A DNA stretch of 64,000 nt from Ruminococcus sp. GTDB lineage: Bacteria > Bacillota > Clostridia > Oscillospirales > Acutalibacteraceae. This document shows, one piece after another, positions 19,700 through 30,584 of this stretch (positions are counted from its first letter, which is position 1; every line of letters starts with the position of its first letter). The notes under the pieces are model-generated. The model was not told the DNA's origin. It saw only the letters and a list, made by a program, of their open reading frames with translations, and ran no database searches. The DNA is taken from NCBI GenBank assembly GCA_017411385.1, contig JAFQQF010000013.1:1-64000 (forward strand), read 5' to 3'. The position numbers were made by a program, and so were the translations under genes.

Positions 19700-19720
19700 C
19701 GGGAAAATAACACATAGTGA

Positions 19721-22700
19721 TTATATCTGCTTTTTCCTTTTCACTATAACAATCACGGCAAACGCCCCAATCAGTATGGTGAATACAGATATAAAGCCTA
19801 TACTTCTGCCTGTTGCTACAGCATCGTAGTCTACTGCTGAGGAGTCGGAAGCTGATGTTGCTTTCTCTGTATCTGCAGTAGCTGTTGTGACAAACTCTGT
19901 TTTATCAACAGGCTCCTCGGTAACAGGAACAGTTGTGGGCTCAGTGCCCTGTGTGGGCGAAGTTACATCACCGATTGCATTGGTTACAAAGGTTTCGCTT
20001 GCAGAAGGAATAAGAGTTGAGGCTCTGAGTCCTGTGGTGCTGCTATATACGCAAGAGCCCTCTTCAAAGCTTAATTCTGCATCTGTAAGGCTGAGTGTAA
20101 CAACATTTGCAAAGCCCTCTGTAATATCCTGAGCAGGTGCAAACACCAAACTGTTTCCGTTAAGCATATCAATCGCCTTGTAGGTTACCTTTGTAGCCGA
20201 GGCAAGCCCATCAACATCAACATCAAGGGTAATACCCTCAAGGTTCATCACATCAATCGGGCTTGAATATGTAACTCCGATATAAACATCGCTAAGACTA
20301 TCAATAATATTTTTATCGGAAAGTATAGCTGTTATTGAAGCCTTCGGTTTATCCGCCTTTGCTTTTTTGGGCTTTGGCAGCTCAGTGCTCAAAGCAAGGG
20401 TACGGTTATCATTGCAAAGCTCTGCTGTGCTGTAGGCTGTGATGCAATCAGAAAGGAGCACTTCTACTCCTAATGCCTCCTCAGGTACATCCAACACTGC
20501 AGTATACACAGCGGTGTTTTCATCCTTCAGTTGATTAAAGGTAAGCTCTATTGATACATTGCCTACCTGTGAATCCGCATAAATTACCTTTTGAGTTGCT
20601 TTAACCGTAGATTTATCAAAGGTATCTTGAGAAAGCTTTTCGTCAAATGTAATCTGTGCAACAACAGTCGTGTTGTTTTCAGCATCCTTTGCAATTTCGG
20701 TTTTAACCTTAGTTACAATTCCCTTGTCGGTCATATCCGAAACAAGCTGTGCAAGACCTGCTACCTTCTCAGACACACCTACTCCCCTTGAATCTACAAT
20801 AAGCTCCAACACATCGCTAAAGTAATCATACAGAGTAAATGTGGTGATTTCATCTGCAGCAAGGCAAACAGGCTGAGTTGTTACAAAACGCAGAGTGTTC
20901 TCGGATTCTCCCTTGAAAGCAAGAGATACGGGAACAGGTTCCTCACCGCCGCATTCCACGGTAACGCCTGCAAGTATTTCAGAGCTCTCTGCAAGCGCCT
21001 CGATTTCCTCATCAAAGCTCACAAGAAGCTCAAGACCGTAACCCATCTCCCCATTGCTGATAAGGTTAAGCTTTGCGCTTGTTGCCTTTGCCCTGCTAAC
21101 CTCAAGCTCTTCTCTGTTAAGTATGCTGACAGAACAAGGTTCGCCGTCTGCAGCTGTAACACCTTCGTTCTCTGCAGTCAGCTTATGTGAGGGTACATAG
21201 CATTTGGAAACATCCTCACGGGCAAGGGTAATACAATCCTCGTCGGATATGTACTTATAGGTTGCCACCGTGTAAGCATTACCGTTTTGTGTAAGAGTTT
21301 TTGCACTGTCAAACGTAAGCTTCAAGGTGTTCTTTATTGTTTCATCGTACTTTTGAGCAGTTTCGGTTACATCAAGAGCAGTAGAAGCAAGAGAAGCTTC
21401 ATTTATAAGGGTGCTGAACACCACCTCGGCACAGAGTGTGTTGTCATCTCTGGTATATTCGCCGTTTTCAAAGTACGGCTTCACGCTGACAATATGGGCA
21501 TTTGCATTAAACGCAACCGACTCTGTCTTAGCAAGTGCAGGTGAAACGTCAATACCGTCGTAAGCGTTTACGATTCCGATATTACCGCCCTCACACTCAA
21601 TTTGCCGGGACTTAACAGCATACTCAACAGCTATATCCTTTGACAGAGCAAGTGCGCTGTCTGATGCAAATACTACTGTATTTTCATCTTCTGTACGACA
21701 AGCGGTAAGCTTTATATCCTCTGAGGCAGTACCGTTTGCGTCGGTTACTGCTTTTGTGAGGGTTATAAACGCCTTACCCAAAGCAGACTCTGCACTAACC
21801 TCGTTATTAAATCTTACGTATACCTCGGGATACACGCCGCTGTCGGAGGTAACTATCTTTAATTCTGTCTGCTCGGCTTTTGTCTTTTCGTATGTAATGT
21901 TAATATCAGACTTATCCTGAATAACTGTGGTAAGCTCGTTTTCAAGGTAGTCGCCTTCAGCAGTTATCAACACATAGTTATTTTGGTTCAGCACAATACC
22001 CTGTGCAAAGTCGAAGGTCTTGGCAAGCTCTTTCTCTGAGAGGCTGAGTGACTGTGCTCGATAAACCGCAGTTCTCGGGTCATCTGTCATCTCAGTATAT
22101 TCAAACTCAACGGTTGTGTTGTTTCCGTCAGAATCTGAAGTTGTATAGAGCAGCTTGGTGCCCTCAAGACGAGATACATCCGGAACAGCCGCAAACTTAA
22201 CCTCTACGCTGTTGTGAACGCTGCCCTTGGGCATTGTGTTGTCCTCTATGACGGTTACAGAAAGAATTCCTGACTCCTTAAGCTCGTATGAAACCATATC
22301 ATAATCGGGAATGTCAGTCTTAACCGGCTTGCCGTCTTTACCTACAAGATAACCGTCAGCAAGCTTGGAATCCGCAAGCATATACTTCATAACGCTGCCG
22401 GGTTTACTGGACAGTGTAGAGCTTAACACAAGGATTCTGCCGTTTATTATTTCTTGGGCAGTAAAGGTAACCTTGTTGCCTGTAGCGCGGTATTCTCCGT
22501 CGGAACCCTTTTCGTACTCATCAAAGACAAGAGTAATATCGCTTAACACCTTATCCTGTGCAAGTTCAATGTTGTGATTAAAATTAAGGCTGAAGTTTGC
22601 CTGTCGCTGTCTGCTGTTTACAAGAGGTGCATCAAGCTCCTCTGTGTAGGAATTAACGGCAGGATAACGCTTAACATCCACATCAGTAACATCAATGATG

Positions 22701-25700
22701 TATTTTACAAAGTCAAGTGATATCTTCTCGCCCTCATCAAGCACCGCTTTGATGTTGACGCTGTATCTGCCAAACTCAAGCTCCTTTGATACAAACATCA
22801 GCATACCGTAGTCATTAAGCTTTGTTTTTGTATCCACAAGCTTCTTTTCTACAACATTGCCTTCCTTATCGGTGATGGTTATCTCAAAGCTTCCGCCTTC
22901 GGCAAGGTAATCTCCGTAAAGCCTCAGATTTTTACCGTTAAAGGTAAAGTTAAGCTGACTTCCGTTTTTATCTGTAGAGATAATGTCATAGTTCTTTGCG
23001 TACAGATGCTCCGAAGAGCTGAGTGTCCATCCGCTTTCAGCGTATTGCTCGCCAAGGTCGATGGTATCGGTGTTTGTAATGTTAAGGTAAATATATTTGA
23101 ATATGGTAGTGCCTTTGATACCAAGCAGTAATTTTACATACTCTCCGTTCTCAGGAAGAGCAATTGCCTTAATCTTAACAGTTCCGTCTGATGCAGAGGT
23201 GTAAATACTCAGACAGTCAGAGCCAATTTCATAGGCACGAAGCTCTCCGTCTGTATAATAGCTGGAAAGAACATCATTCTTCAGTTCAATTTCATCGCCT
23301 AAACGGATATCGAAAATTCTGTGACCGTCTGTGCTTACATTATTTACAATGCCGTTTGATGTATGAATGATAGAGTTTGTTTCAATATCGGGAGTCTGCT
23401 CTGCAAAGGCAACATTGGTAGTATCATTTGCAGTACTGTACTGAGCATCCTTAGCAGATATTTTGAAGCTGTAATACAGCTTGTTGTCAATAAGCTTATC
23501 ACTTACATCAAAATCGTTTGTGAACACATAGCTTCCTCCGCTGGAAAGCTCATCTGCAGCTACCGTAAAGCTGAACAAGGTGCCCTTAAGTACATTGCTG
23601 AGGCTGTCATCGTACCAGTTGCAGGATACTACTACATCATTTTTGGCATCAATTTCGCCTACGTTGTGCACCGCTACCGAGAAGTTCATAACACCGCTGC
23701 TGTCAATTTCAACCTTATTGGCACTTACTAAAAACTCAGCAGCTAAATCTATCTTATGATATGTGATGTTTTTGCTTTCTTTAAGGTAGCTGTCAGTGTA
23801 CGAGTCATAATATACCGTTCTGCCCGTAGAATTTGTAATCTTCACACAAAGCAGTTTATTGTCCGGTGCTTCGTCAACAGTATATGAGAGCAGTACATTT
23901 TCAGCGTGGCCTGCTACAAAAGAGTTTGTTAATGTCTTTGTAGCAAATATCGGTCCGCTTGTGCCTGAGCTGAGGTCGTAATAGTAGAAAGAAGCCTTCA
24001 GATTATCTACTATTGTGTCGCCTGTGTTTACAATATTAAAGCTGGCTTCTATCCTGTTACCTTCAATGAATACGGTATTATCCAAGAAGAAATCCGTAAC
24101 CTCAAAATCCGTCACCGGCTTTTCAAAGGTGAGCAGTGCTATATCGGTTCTGGCATCCTTGCTGTCATAATCAAGCACAGGAGTGATAATCATAGGTTCG
24201 GTGGTTCCGTCTTCATGAACGCACAAGCCGTCTGCCTCATCCATATCGGTAGCAAAGCCCTTTTCCAAATCACCTTGTATTACACCGTAGTCATAAGAGA
24301 ACGGCACGCAAGACGAACGCAGAGAAACAACTATCTTTCCTTTTTCGTCAACATAAGCGGAAAGATTATCAAATACCAATGAGGAGGTATCTGTTCTGTT
24401 GTCATACGCTACCTGATCAAACACATCTGTATATGTAAGACGTCTGGGGCTGTTCCAAAGAGAGTGCTGAGCATCATAGTTCATAATATTAAGTGTATCT
24501 GTGAACGCTCCGCTTTCAGTAGAGTCATTATATATAAGACTAACAGCTCCGTTTTTATCTGCTACGATAACATAATCATCAAAGTTATCATCATAAAGCA
24601 CCTTGACGCTCAGGTCTTCCTCTTTGCTGTCATTTATAACACCCTCAAGAGTTTTGTATGTAGCATAGTTGATGCTTGAGTTTGTCTGGTAGAACAGCAC
24701 TGGCTGTATATCCTCAGCTGTAACATCGGTGTTATTTAAACCTACAACTGCTTTTTCCAGCTGAACGTTTGAAAGAATAATATCATCATAGATATCGCCT
24801 GTTTCTCTGTTGTAATACTTTGAAGAAAGCTTCTCTATGTCCAGTCCAAGCTCTGAAATATTTTCTGTATAGTCAACCACGCTGTCAACTACAACCATTG
24901 AGCTGAAGTTCAGCTCCTTGTCCTTAACCTCGCCTGTGCAATAATAAATCTCCTTAAGCGTACCCTTGATGTTCTCATCCTGTGCGTATACATAAGGAAT
25001 TTCAGCTGCAAAGGTCAGGCACACTGTGTTTTCATCGTACATTATTGCATCCATAGAGGTGATTTTAAAGCCGGTTTTGAACTTTTCTTCACCTATTGCA
25101 TTTTCAAGGTTCATCGAAACAGGAGCGATAAATTCGCCGTTGCTGTCTTTGAAGGTATAGTAAATTCTCGCTCTGCCTGAATAGGTAGAATTAATAAGCT
25201 CTGTCATACTCTGCACGGATTTATTAAGCTCGTCATTAAATCCGCTGAAGTTCAAATCGTATGAAGCCTTAAACTCTGTAGGTTCATCCTCTGTGTAAAA
25301 CAGAACAGTATTGCCTGAAGGATAGCTTGCAACAACAGGTCGGTTCTCCTGCCTGTTATTGCCCGAGGTAGCCCCTATCTCCTTGACAATAATTCTATTA
25401 TCATCATCAAAAACAGCAAGCTTCACGCAATAAGCTTTAAGTAACGACTCTATCTGAGTTGTTTCTTCAATTACCTTTGAGGTACCGTCGGCAAAGGTTA
25501 CGGTCACCTTAGAGCCCTCTGTACCGTTAATAGACTTGATTGTGCTGTCGGTGGTAATAAGGGCCACATTGAGTGTACCGTTTTCATCCTCAAAGGCATA
25601 AAAATCAGAAACCATAACATCGTCTGATACAACACCCTGCTCTACTCCGTCTATTGCATAATAAAGACCATACACCGCCTCATTTGTTGCCTCATTGCGG

Positions 25701-28700
25701 GTTAGCTTGCTATAGAAGGAATAGTCTGAGGTAACATTTGCACCGTTTACCTTTCTTGTGTGGTTCAAGACCTGAGTTTTCGAGGAATGCTCCACATTAT
25801 TTGCCACGGTGGAAATGGTTTTCTGTTCGCCGTACTCGCCGGTATTAAAGTAATCAATATCAGAAACCTCTTCTGCTGTGTATGCTGTTGCCATAACAAC
25901 AGGTATATTCTCATTCTGATTCAAGGTTCTGGCTGTAATATCATAGGTTTTGTAGTATCCTACAGTGCCGAGAGTCAGAGTATCTCTTCCCTCTGTTCTG
26001 ACAATCTGCATATATGCAGGCTCAAGTACAAAGTCGAACGGTCCGATAACAAATTTAAAGGTCAAGCCGAGCTTTAATACAAAACTGTTAAAAGTAAATC
26101 CTGTACGCTCTTGGAAGAAGAATTTAGAATTATGTACTCTGTAGGAATCCAAAGCTACTTTTTCGCCCTTGGTATCTGAGTTTTCAATGTGCTCAATCTC
26201 TACAGTAAATCTGATGGGAGTAGCGCTCTCGTAATTATCCATCTGCCAATAGAATAGGGTCTGATAACGCTTTTCTTTTTCACTATAGGTATCTACAAGA
26301 GCAGAAGTAAGCTCCTCTTTTGTATCGGTATTGTATACTGTTACTTTTATAATGCCTCCCCTGTTGTTACGAATTCCTGTTAGTTGGAAGGCTGTACCTG
26401 ACGTTTTGATTGTTAGCTTATCCCCTGCCAGATTTGAAACACATCTTGTATCGCCGAAATAATAGTCCTCGTACATTCTTTCGCCGTTGGTTTCATTGCT
26501 CATATCAATGTATTCCCAATCACCGTCAAAGGTAGCTACTGTACCGAATTTTTGTGATTTTTGATTATCCACTGCAGTAGGACGGGTGGTAACATCAAAC
26601 TCCTGCTGTGAAGCAGAAATCTTCATATCGCCAAAGCTTATGCTGAATGCTGCGTTTATTGCTACACTGCCCTCAAAAGCAAGCACACCTGATAAGCCCA
26701 CACCAAAGCCTGCACTGATAGATACGGCAGGATTAACGGTCAGACCGTTAAAATACTGAACATAGTGGGACTTTCCTTCGTTGTCAACGTAATCAAGCAC
26801 CTGATTGTAGCTTGTGCTGAACTGACAAGCTAAGCTTGTTCCTATGGTTATGTATACTGCGCCTGCCGTTGCCGGAATCGGAATTTGTCCGGAAACCGCA
26901 AAAGCACCTGCAACAGTAACGGATACTTTTGAAAAACGGAATTCGCGGTAAATATGGCTGTAATCAAGCTGAACGCATGCCTCAACCGAACCGGATCCTA
27001 CTATCTTCGCAACACCTACGTTAATGCTTTTGTTCTTATTGGTTGCATCACCCGTAAGAAGCGGAACCTTCTCCTCCGGTAAAATGGAGTCATCGTCTTT
27101 TTCTACCTTTCCTCCGCCAATACTCAGCTTTGCACCGATAAGTATCTGCTGATTGTTGAACTTAGCATATATAGTTGAGCCTGCAAGTGCTCCGGCAACC
27201 TTTGATGCTGTATTCCATCTGCTGTAATCATTGCCCTTTGCACGGTCCTTAAATAGGGTTGAAAGGAACAAGCCTGTATTCGTTGTATCAATAGACATTC
27301 CACTCAATCCCACAAGAATATTATTCTCGTTATATGTGGGGAATTGTTTTTGCTCTTTAAAATAAACAGACTCTACAGACTCGTCTTCACTATCTGTCAC
27401 AAGAGTGGGAACCTTCTGGCACACGTACTGGGTGTCACTTATGTCTATGTAAGATATTATGCTTTTCTCAGAAGCTTCCTCCACATTGCTAATGTGGGTA
27501 TTCTTATCATAATCCTCCAGCTCTACGGATATACCGTCGTTACCCTCAAATATTGTTTCATATCTGGTGTCGGAGGAGCCCTGTGCTTCAAGCTGGTAAT
27601 TATATACGGAGGGAATGTAAATCACATATTCATATCCGTTTTCAGAATAGGACAAAAGCTTCACCACGGGCTTGTAGGGGTCGCTATCTGTTGATGAGGT
27701 GGACTTAGCTTTAAACTTCTCTGAAACATTGGTGATTTCAACCTCAGTTTCATCTGTAACAACCGTACCGCCTACAAAAGCAAAGCTGAACAACCGCTCT
27801 GTTTCCTGTCCGTTTGTTTTGCTTCTGTTTACATTAACATTGAACTTCTTTTCCTCTGCCTCTGTCATACCCTCCAGATAAATATTGGAGATATTCATCT
27901 TTAAGGTATAGTAAGAGGGTACAGGCGAAGCACTTGTATCACTATACAAATATTCAAAAGGAATGAAGCTGTCCAATTTGTCTGCTATATAGGTTGTGTC
28001 AAAGTCTGTACTGTTGCCTATACGCTGAGAAATCATTACAGACTGAGGAGTAAGCTGAGGCTTAAGGTATGTGGTGTTTTTAGTTAAAAGAGTAAAAACT
28101 GCACCTGTGCTTACCTGATAGCAGATTTCGTCGGGTATTTCAACAGTTGACTCAATGGTCTTATAATCCAAGTCATAAAGATTTGAAGAAAACAGGAAAT
28201 CATTTCCGATACTTGCAGGACTTACCTTTATATAGTCAAAGTCGATTACGGGATAGTGAATAATATTAAACTTCATATCCGCCTTCTCAAGCTCAGGAGT
28301 AATGTCATTACCGTTTTCATCGTAAAAGGTGATTGCTCCGTCGAAAGCATTTAGCACTCTTTCCCTACGTTCGTTATCAGATTCAAGATAACCGGAATCA
28401 CCTCTAACAGGCTCTGCAAACAAGGGAACATTGTCAAAATTAAGAGAAATGCTCTGCTGAAGGCTGTATTCGGCTTTGAAGCCCAGCTTCAGCTTAAAGG
28501 AGGATGTGATGCATTTTGACTCACTCAATGTATTATTCACATGGTCCTTTGCCTCTTTTTCGTTCATACCGTATCTATTCTGCAGTTCACTTAAATTGTC
28601 ATTCATGATAGTGCTCAGAGAAACTGTAAATGAGCTGTCTGTATTGCTGAGGCTTCCTACATTATGAACATTTCCGTCAGCATCTAAGAGGCTTATTCTT

Positions 28701-30583
28701 TTAGGAGAAGGAACAACGGAGCCTTCAGAAAGAACGCTGTAATCCACCTTCAGCAAGCTTCCTGCATAAAAACCGTATTTATCCTTAGCCTGGGAGGCGT
28801 TTTCATTACACACCGATACACCGCCCTGTGTGGCATCAGCAACAGTAACCACCCATTTATAGTTGTCCATTGTAAAGCTGAAGCCCTTTTCATCTGCTGC
28901 AAAGCTGTTCTCGTCTATATACTCGGATTCGAACGCACTAAAGGGAATAATGTCGCGGTAAAGAGTGGTATTGCCCATATTAAAGTGATGGTCGTCCCAA
29001 CCCTTGTCGTCATAAAGCATATAAAACAGATACTGGTCAGCACCGTCGAGTCCTGCAGAGCCCACATAGCGGTTATTAGACGAATCACTCAAGGACTTTT
29101 CCTTTCCGTCTTCAAGGTAATCTACGTTCTTGTTATTTTCGTCTATAAGGAAATATACGCCTTCAGACTTCATCCAATTAAGGTCATCTGTACTGCAATT
29201 GTCAAGCTGAGATTTGGTAAAGAAGAAATCCTCGGATTTGTCGCTGGGTTGGTTAAGATAACCCATTGCTGTGTTGGGGTTTCCGTTTGCTCCCCACTCG
29301 TCGTTGTCATATCTGAATCTGATGCTCTTAAAGAGATTAAGATCAACTCTGTTTCTGGATGTAAGAAGCAAATTTTCGTTACCGTTTGAAAACTGAGAGG
29401 AATGATTCCACTTTGTATCGCCTGTTCTGTAGGTTTCCTTAAAATCAGAGGGATGCAGAATAACCTCATCCTTCCACACACCTGCGGACTCCAGTAAATC
29501 CACATTCGGAACAGCTTGTACCGCCTCACCGCTTGCAGCCCCTATAGCAGAAATTAGAAGCTGTTTGCGGTCTATGGTATCATTGATATTAACAACGGGT
29601 ACGGCTGCCTCAGATACCACCATACTGTCATCTATCTCAAGGTTAGCTTTACCGCTTACCTGAGTAAGCTTGTCGGCTCCATTCTTCACCTTGTTTGTAA
29701 TATCAACTCTTATTTTGCTTTCACCGTCTACCTGACAAGCCGCAAGCTTACAAAGCTCTATATTAAAATATTTGGAGTCGCTGTAAAGCTCCTCGGACTG
29801 AAGCAAAGGAATTCTTACAATCTGCTCAGTTGTACCGGGGCCGAACATTACCTCTGTTTCGGTTTGCTCATAATCCACTCCTGCCTTGGCAGAACCGTCA
29901 GAGGTTTTGAGAACCAGAGTGCAATACTCAACAGATGTGTTGGTTCTTTTCAATGTAACAGCTACACTGCCCTCGTTTACATCTGTAACAGCTTTATCAA
30001 CCGTAACACTGATAAGACTTTCAACATAGGGCTCATCGTCTGTAATTGTGACAATGGCAGACGAACCCTCTGAAATCTCTCCGCATGATGCCTCTAAAAG
30101 AGAAACCATCAGAATCTGGTCGCCTTTTCTCACATCATCATTATGTATTTTGATTTTTGCAGTGCTTACCCTTTGTTGAGGCTCAAACTCAATGGTTCCC
30201 TGAGAAGCAGGATACACCTCGCTATCTGCCACAACAGGAGAAACCGCAAAGGTAAGCTCAGCATAACTGCTGTATCCGCCTATACGGTACACATTCATAC
30301 CAAGATATAAATCCTCAGGATTCTGTGGGTCCGAACCGCCTTCGTAGATACCATAGGAGTTATACTCAATAACATAAAGTCCGTCAGGATACTTTTCAGT
30401 CATATCCTTGTTTGTACTGAAGTACTTTTCCGCATTGTTCTCTGCCTGTGCCAAAGTCATATCTGTAGACACAATCTCCGTTTCGTCCTTTGAGGCTGTC
30501 TGAGCAGACACTCCGACAAAGGAAGAACACAAAACAGTTAACACCAAAAGAATTGAAATGAAATTTTTGAAAAACACTTTCAT
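19721..30583 (-). CDS. 3620-residue tail-anchored surface protein with Calx-beta and CARDB-like modules
   Basis: The signal peptide is at residues 1-28. Two Calx-beta-like domains lie at about 100-310; each ends in the typical VTITDDEP-like or related strand. The middle is a long unassigned stretch with many Ig-like strands and a Gly-rich part near 1150-1350 (ISAGFGVGLSGVLAFEGSVA). A CARDB-like segment appears near 2190 (NVGEIDAKNDVVVSCNW). Near the end, a Thr/Pro-rich linker leads to a membrane helix (SVFTILIGAFAVIVIV) and a KRKKQI tail. The helix plus basic tail is a membrane stop, but no LPxTG motif precedes it, so the protein is membrane-held and not sortase-linked. The start is set by GAGGAGG inside the last codons of the upstream gene, one base away, implying translational coupling. 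The function is unknown; an adhesin is likely. Confidence 0.88.
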   Translation of the reverse strand: MKVFFKNFISILLVLTVLCSSFVGVSAQTASKDETEIVSTDMTLAQAENNAEKYFSTNKDMTEKYPDGLYVIEYNSYGIYEGGSDPQNPEDLYLGMNVYRIGGYSSYAELTFAVSPVVADSEVYPASQGTIEFEPQQRVSTAKIKIHNDDVRKGDQILMVSLLEASCGEISEGSSAIVTITDDEPYVESLISVTVDKAVTDVNEGSVAVTLKRTNTSVEYCTLVLKTSDGSAKAGVDYEQTETEVMFGPGTTEQIVRIPLLQSEELYSDSKYFNIELCKLAACQVDGESKIRVDITNKVKNGADKLTQVSGKANLEIDDSMVVSEAAVPVVNINDTIDRKQLLISAIGAASGEAVQAVPNVDLLESAGVWKDEVILHPSDFKETYRTGDTKWNHSSQFSNGNENLLLTSRNRVDLNLFKSIRFRYDNDEWGANGNPNTAMGYLNQPSDKSEDFFFTKSQLDNCSTDDLNWMKSEGVYFLIDENNKNVDYLEDGKEKSLSDSSNNRYVGSAGLDGADQYLFYMLYDDKGWDDHHFNMGNTTLYRDIIPFSAFESEYIDENSFAADEKGFSFTMDNYKWVVTVADATQGGVSVCNENASQAKDKYGFYAGSLLKVDYSVLSEGSVVPSPKRISLLDADGNVHNVGSLSNTDSSFTVSLSTIMNDNLSELQNRYGMNEKEAKDHVNNTLSESKCITSSFKLKLGFKAEYSLQQSISLNFDNVPLFAEPVRGDSGYLESDNERRERVLNAFDGAITFYDENGNDITPELEKADMKFNIIHYPVIDFDYIKVSPASIGNDFLFSSNLYDLDYKTIESTVEIPDEICYQVSTGAVFTLLTKNTTYLKPQLTPQSVMISQRIGNSTDFDTTYIADKLDSFIPFEYLYSDTSASPVPSYYTLKMNISNIYLEGMTEAEEKKFNVNVNRSKTNGQETERLFSFAFVGGTVVTDETEVEITNVSEKFKAKSTSSTDSDPYKPVVKLLSYSENGYEYVIYIPSVYNYQLEAQGSSDTRYETIFEGNDGISVELEDYDKNTHISNVEEASEKSIISYIDISDTQYVCQKVPTLVTDSEDESVESVYFKEQKQFPTYNENNILVGLSGMSIDTTNTGLFLSTLFKDRAKGNDYSRWNTASKVAGALAGSTIYAKFNNQQILIGAKLSIGGGKVEKDDDSILPEEKVPLLTGDATNKNKSINVGVAKIVGSGSVEACVQLDYSHIYREFRFSKVSVTVAGAFAVSGQIPIPATAGAVYITIGTSLACQFSTSYNQVLDYVDNEGKSHYVQYFNGLTVNPAVSISAGFGVGLSGVLAFEGSVAINAAFSISFGDMKISASQQEFDVTTRPTAVDNQKSQKFGTVATFDGDWEYIDMSNETNGERMYEDYYFGDTRCVSNLAGDKLTIKTSGTAFQLTGIRNNRGGIIKVTVYNTDTKEELTSALVDTYSEKEKRYQTLFYWQMDNYESATPIRFTVEIEHIENSDTKGEKVALDSYRVHNSKFFFQERTGFTFNSFVLKLGLTFKFVIGPFDFVLEPAYMQIVRTEGRDTLTLGTVGYYKTYDITARTLNQNENIPVVMATAYTAEEVSDIDYFNTGEYGEQKTISTVANNVEHSSKTQVLNHTRKVNGANVTSDYSFYSKLTRNEATNEAVYGLYYAIDGVEQGVVSDDVMVSDFYAFEDENGTLNVALITTDSTIKSINGTEGSKVTVTFADGTSKVIEETTQIESLLKAYCVKLAVFDDDNRIIVKEIGATSGNNRQENRPVVASYPSGNTVLFYTEDEPTEFKASYDLNFSGFNDELNKSVQSMTELINSTYSGRARIYYTFKDSNGEFIAPVSMNLENAIGEEKFKTGFKITSMDAIMYDENTVCLTFAAEIPYVYAQDENIKGTLKEIYYCTGEVKDKELNFSSMVVVDSVVDYTENISELGLDIEKLSSKYYNRETGDIYDDIILSNVQLEKAVVGLNNTDVTAEDIQPVLFYQTNSSINYATYKTLEGVINDSKEEDLSVKVLYDDNFDDYVIVADKNGAVSLIYNDSTESGAFTDTLNIMNYDAQHSLWNSPRRLTYTDVFDQVAYDNRTDTSSLVFDNLSAYVDEKGKIVVSLRSSCVPFSYDYGVIQGDLEKGFATDMDEADGLCVHEDGTTEPMIITPVLDYDSKDARTDIALLTFEKPVTDFEVTDFFLDNTVFIEGNRIEASFNIVNTGDTIVDNLKASFYYYDLSSGTSGPIFATKTLTNSFVAGHAENVLLSYTVDEAPDNKLLCVKITNSTGRTVYYDSYTDSYLKESKNITYHKIDLAAEFLVSANKVEIDSSGVMNFSVAVHNVGEIDAKNDVVVSCNWYDDSLSNVLKGTLFSFTVAADELSSGGSYVFTNDFDVSDKLIDNKLYYSFKISAKDAQYSTANDTTNVAFAEQTPDIETNSIIHTSNGIVNNVSTDGHRIFDIRLGDEIELKNDVLSSYYTDGELRAYEIGSDCLSIYTSASDGTVKIKAIALPENGEYVKLLLGIKGTTIFKYIYLNITNTDTIDLGEQYAESGWTLSSSEHLYAKNYDIISTDKNGSQLNFTFNGKNLRLYGDYLAEGGSFEITITDKEGNVVEKKLVDTKTKLNDYGMLMFVSKELEFGRYSVNIKAVLDEGEKISLDFVKYIIDVTDVDVKRYPAVNSYTEELDAPLVNSRQRQANFSLNFNHNIELAQDKVLSDITLVFDEYEKGSDGEYRATGNKVTFTAQEIINGRILVLSSTLSSKPGSVMKYMLADSKLADGYLVGKDGKPVKTDIPDYDMVSYELKESGILSVTVIEDNTMPKGSVHNSVEVKFAAVPDVSRLEGTKLLYTTSDSDGNNTTVEFEYTEMTDDPRTAVYRAQSLSLSEKELAKTFDFAQGIVLNQNNYVLITAEGDYLENELTTVIQDKSDINITYEKTKAEQTELKIVTSDSGVYPEVYVRFNNEVSAESALGKAFITLTKAVTDANGTASEDIKLTACRTEDENTVVFASDSALALSKDIAVEYAVKSRQIECEGGNIGIVNAYDGIDVSPALAKTESVAFNANAHIVSVKPYFENGEYTRDDNTLCAEVVFSTLINEASLASTALDVTETAQKYDETIKNTLKLTFDSAKTLTQNGNAYTVATYKYISDEDCITLAREDVSKCYVPSHKLTAENEGVTAADGEPCSVSILNREELEVSRAKATSAKLNLISNGEMGYGLELLVSFDEEIEALAESSEILAGVTVECGGEEPVPVSLAFKGESENTLRFVTTQPVCLAADEITTFTLYDYFSDVLELIVDSRGVGVSEKVAGLAQLVSDMTDKGIVTKVKTEIAKDAENNTTVVAQITFDEKLSQDTFDKSTVKATQKVIYADSQVGNVSIELTFNQLKDENTAVYTAVLDVPEEALGVEVLLSDCITAYSTAELCNDNRTLALSTELPKPKKAKADKPKASITAILSDKNIIDSLSDVYIGVTYSSPIDVMNLEGITLDVDVDGLASATKVTYKAIDMLNGNSLVFAPAQDITEGFANVVTLSLTDAELSFEEGSCVYSSTTGLRASTLIPSASETFVTNAIGDVTSPTQGTEPTTVPVTEEPVDKTEFVTTATADTEKATSASDSSAVDYDAVATGRSIGFISVFTILIGAFAVIVIVKRKKQI

Positions 30584-30584
30584 A

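Noticed and set aside
19721..30583. Sortase LPxTG anchor
   Set aside because: A C-terminal helix and basic tail are present, but no LPxTG-like motif precedes them.
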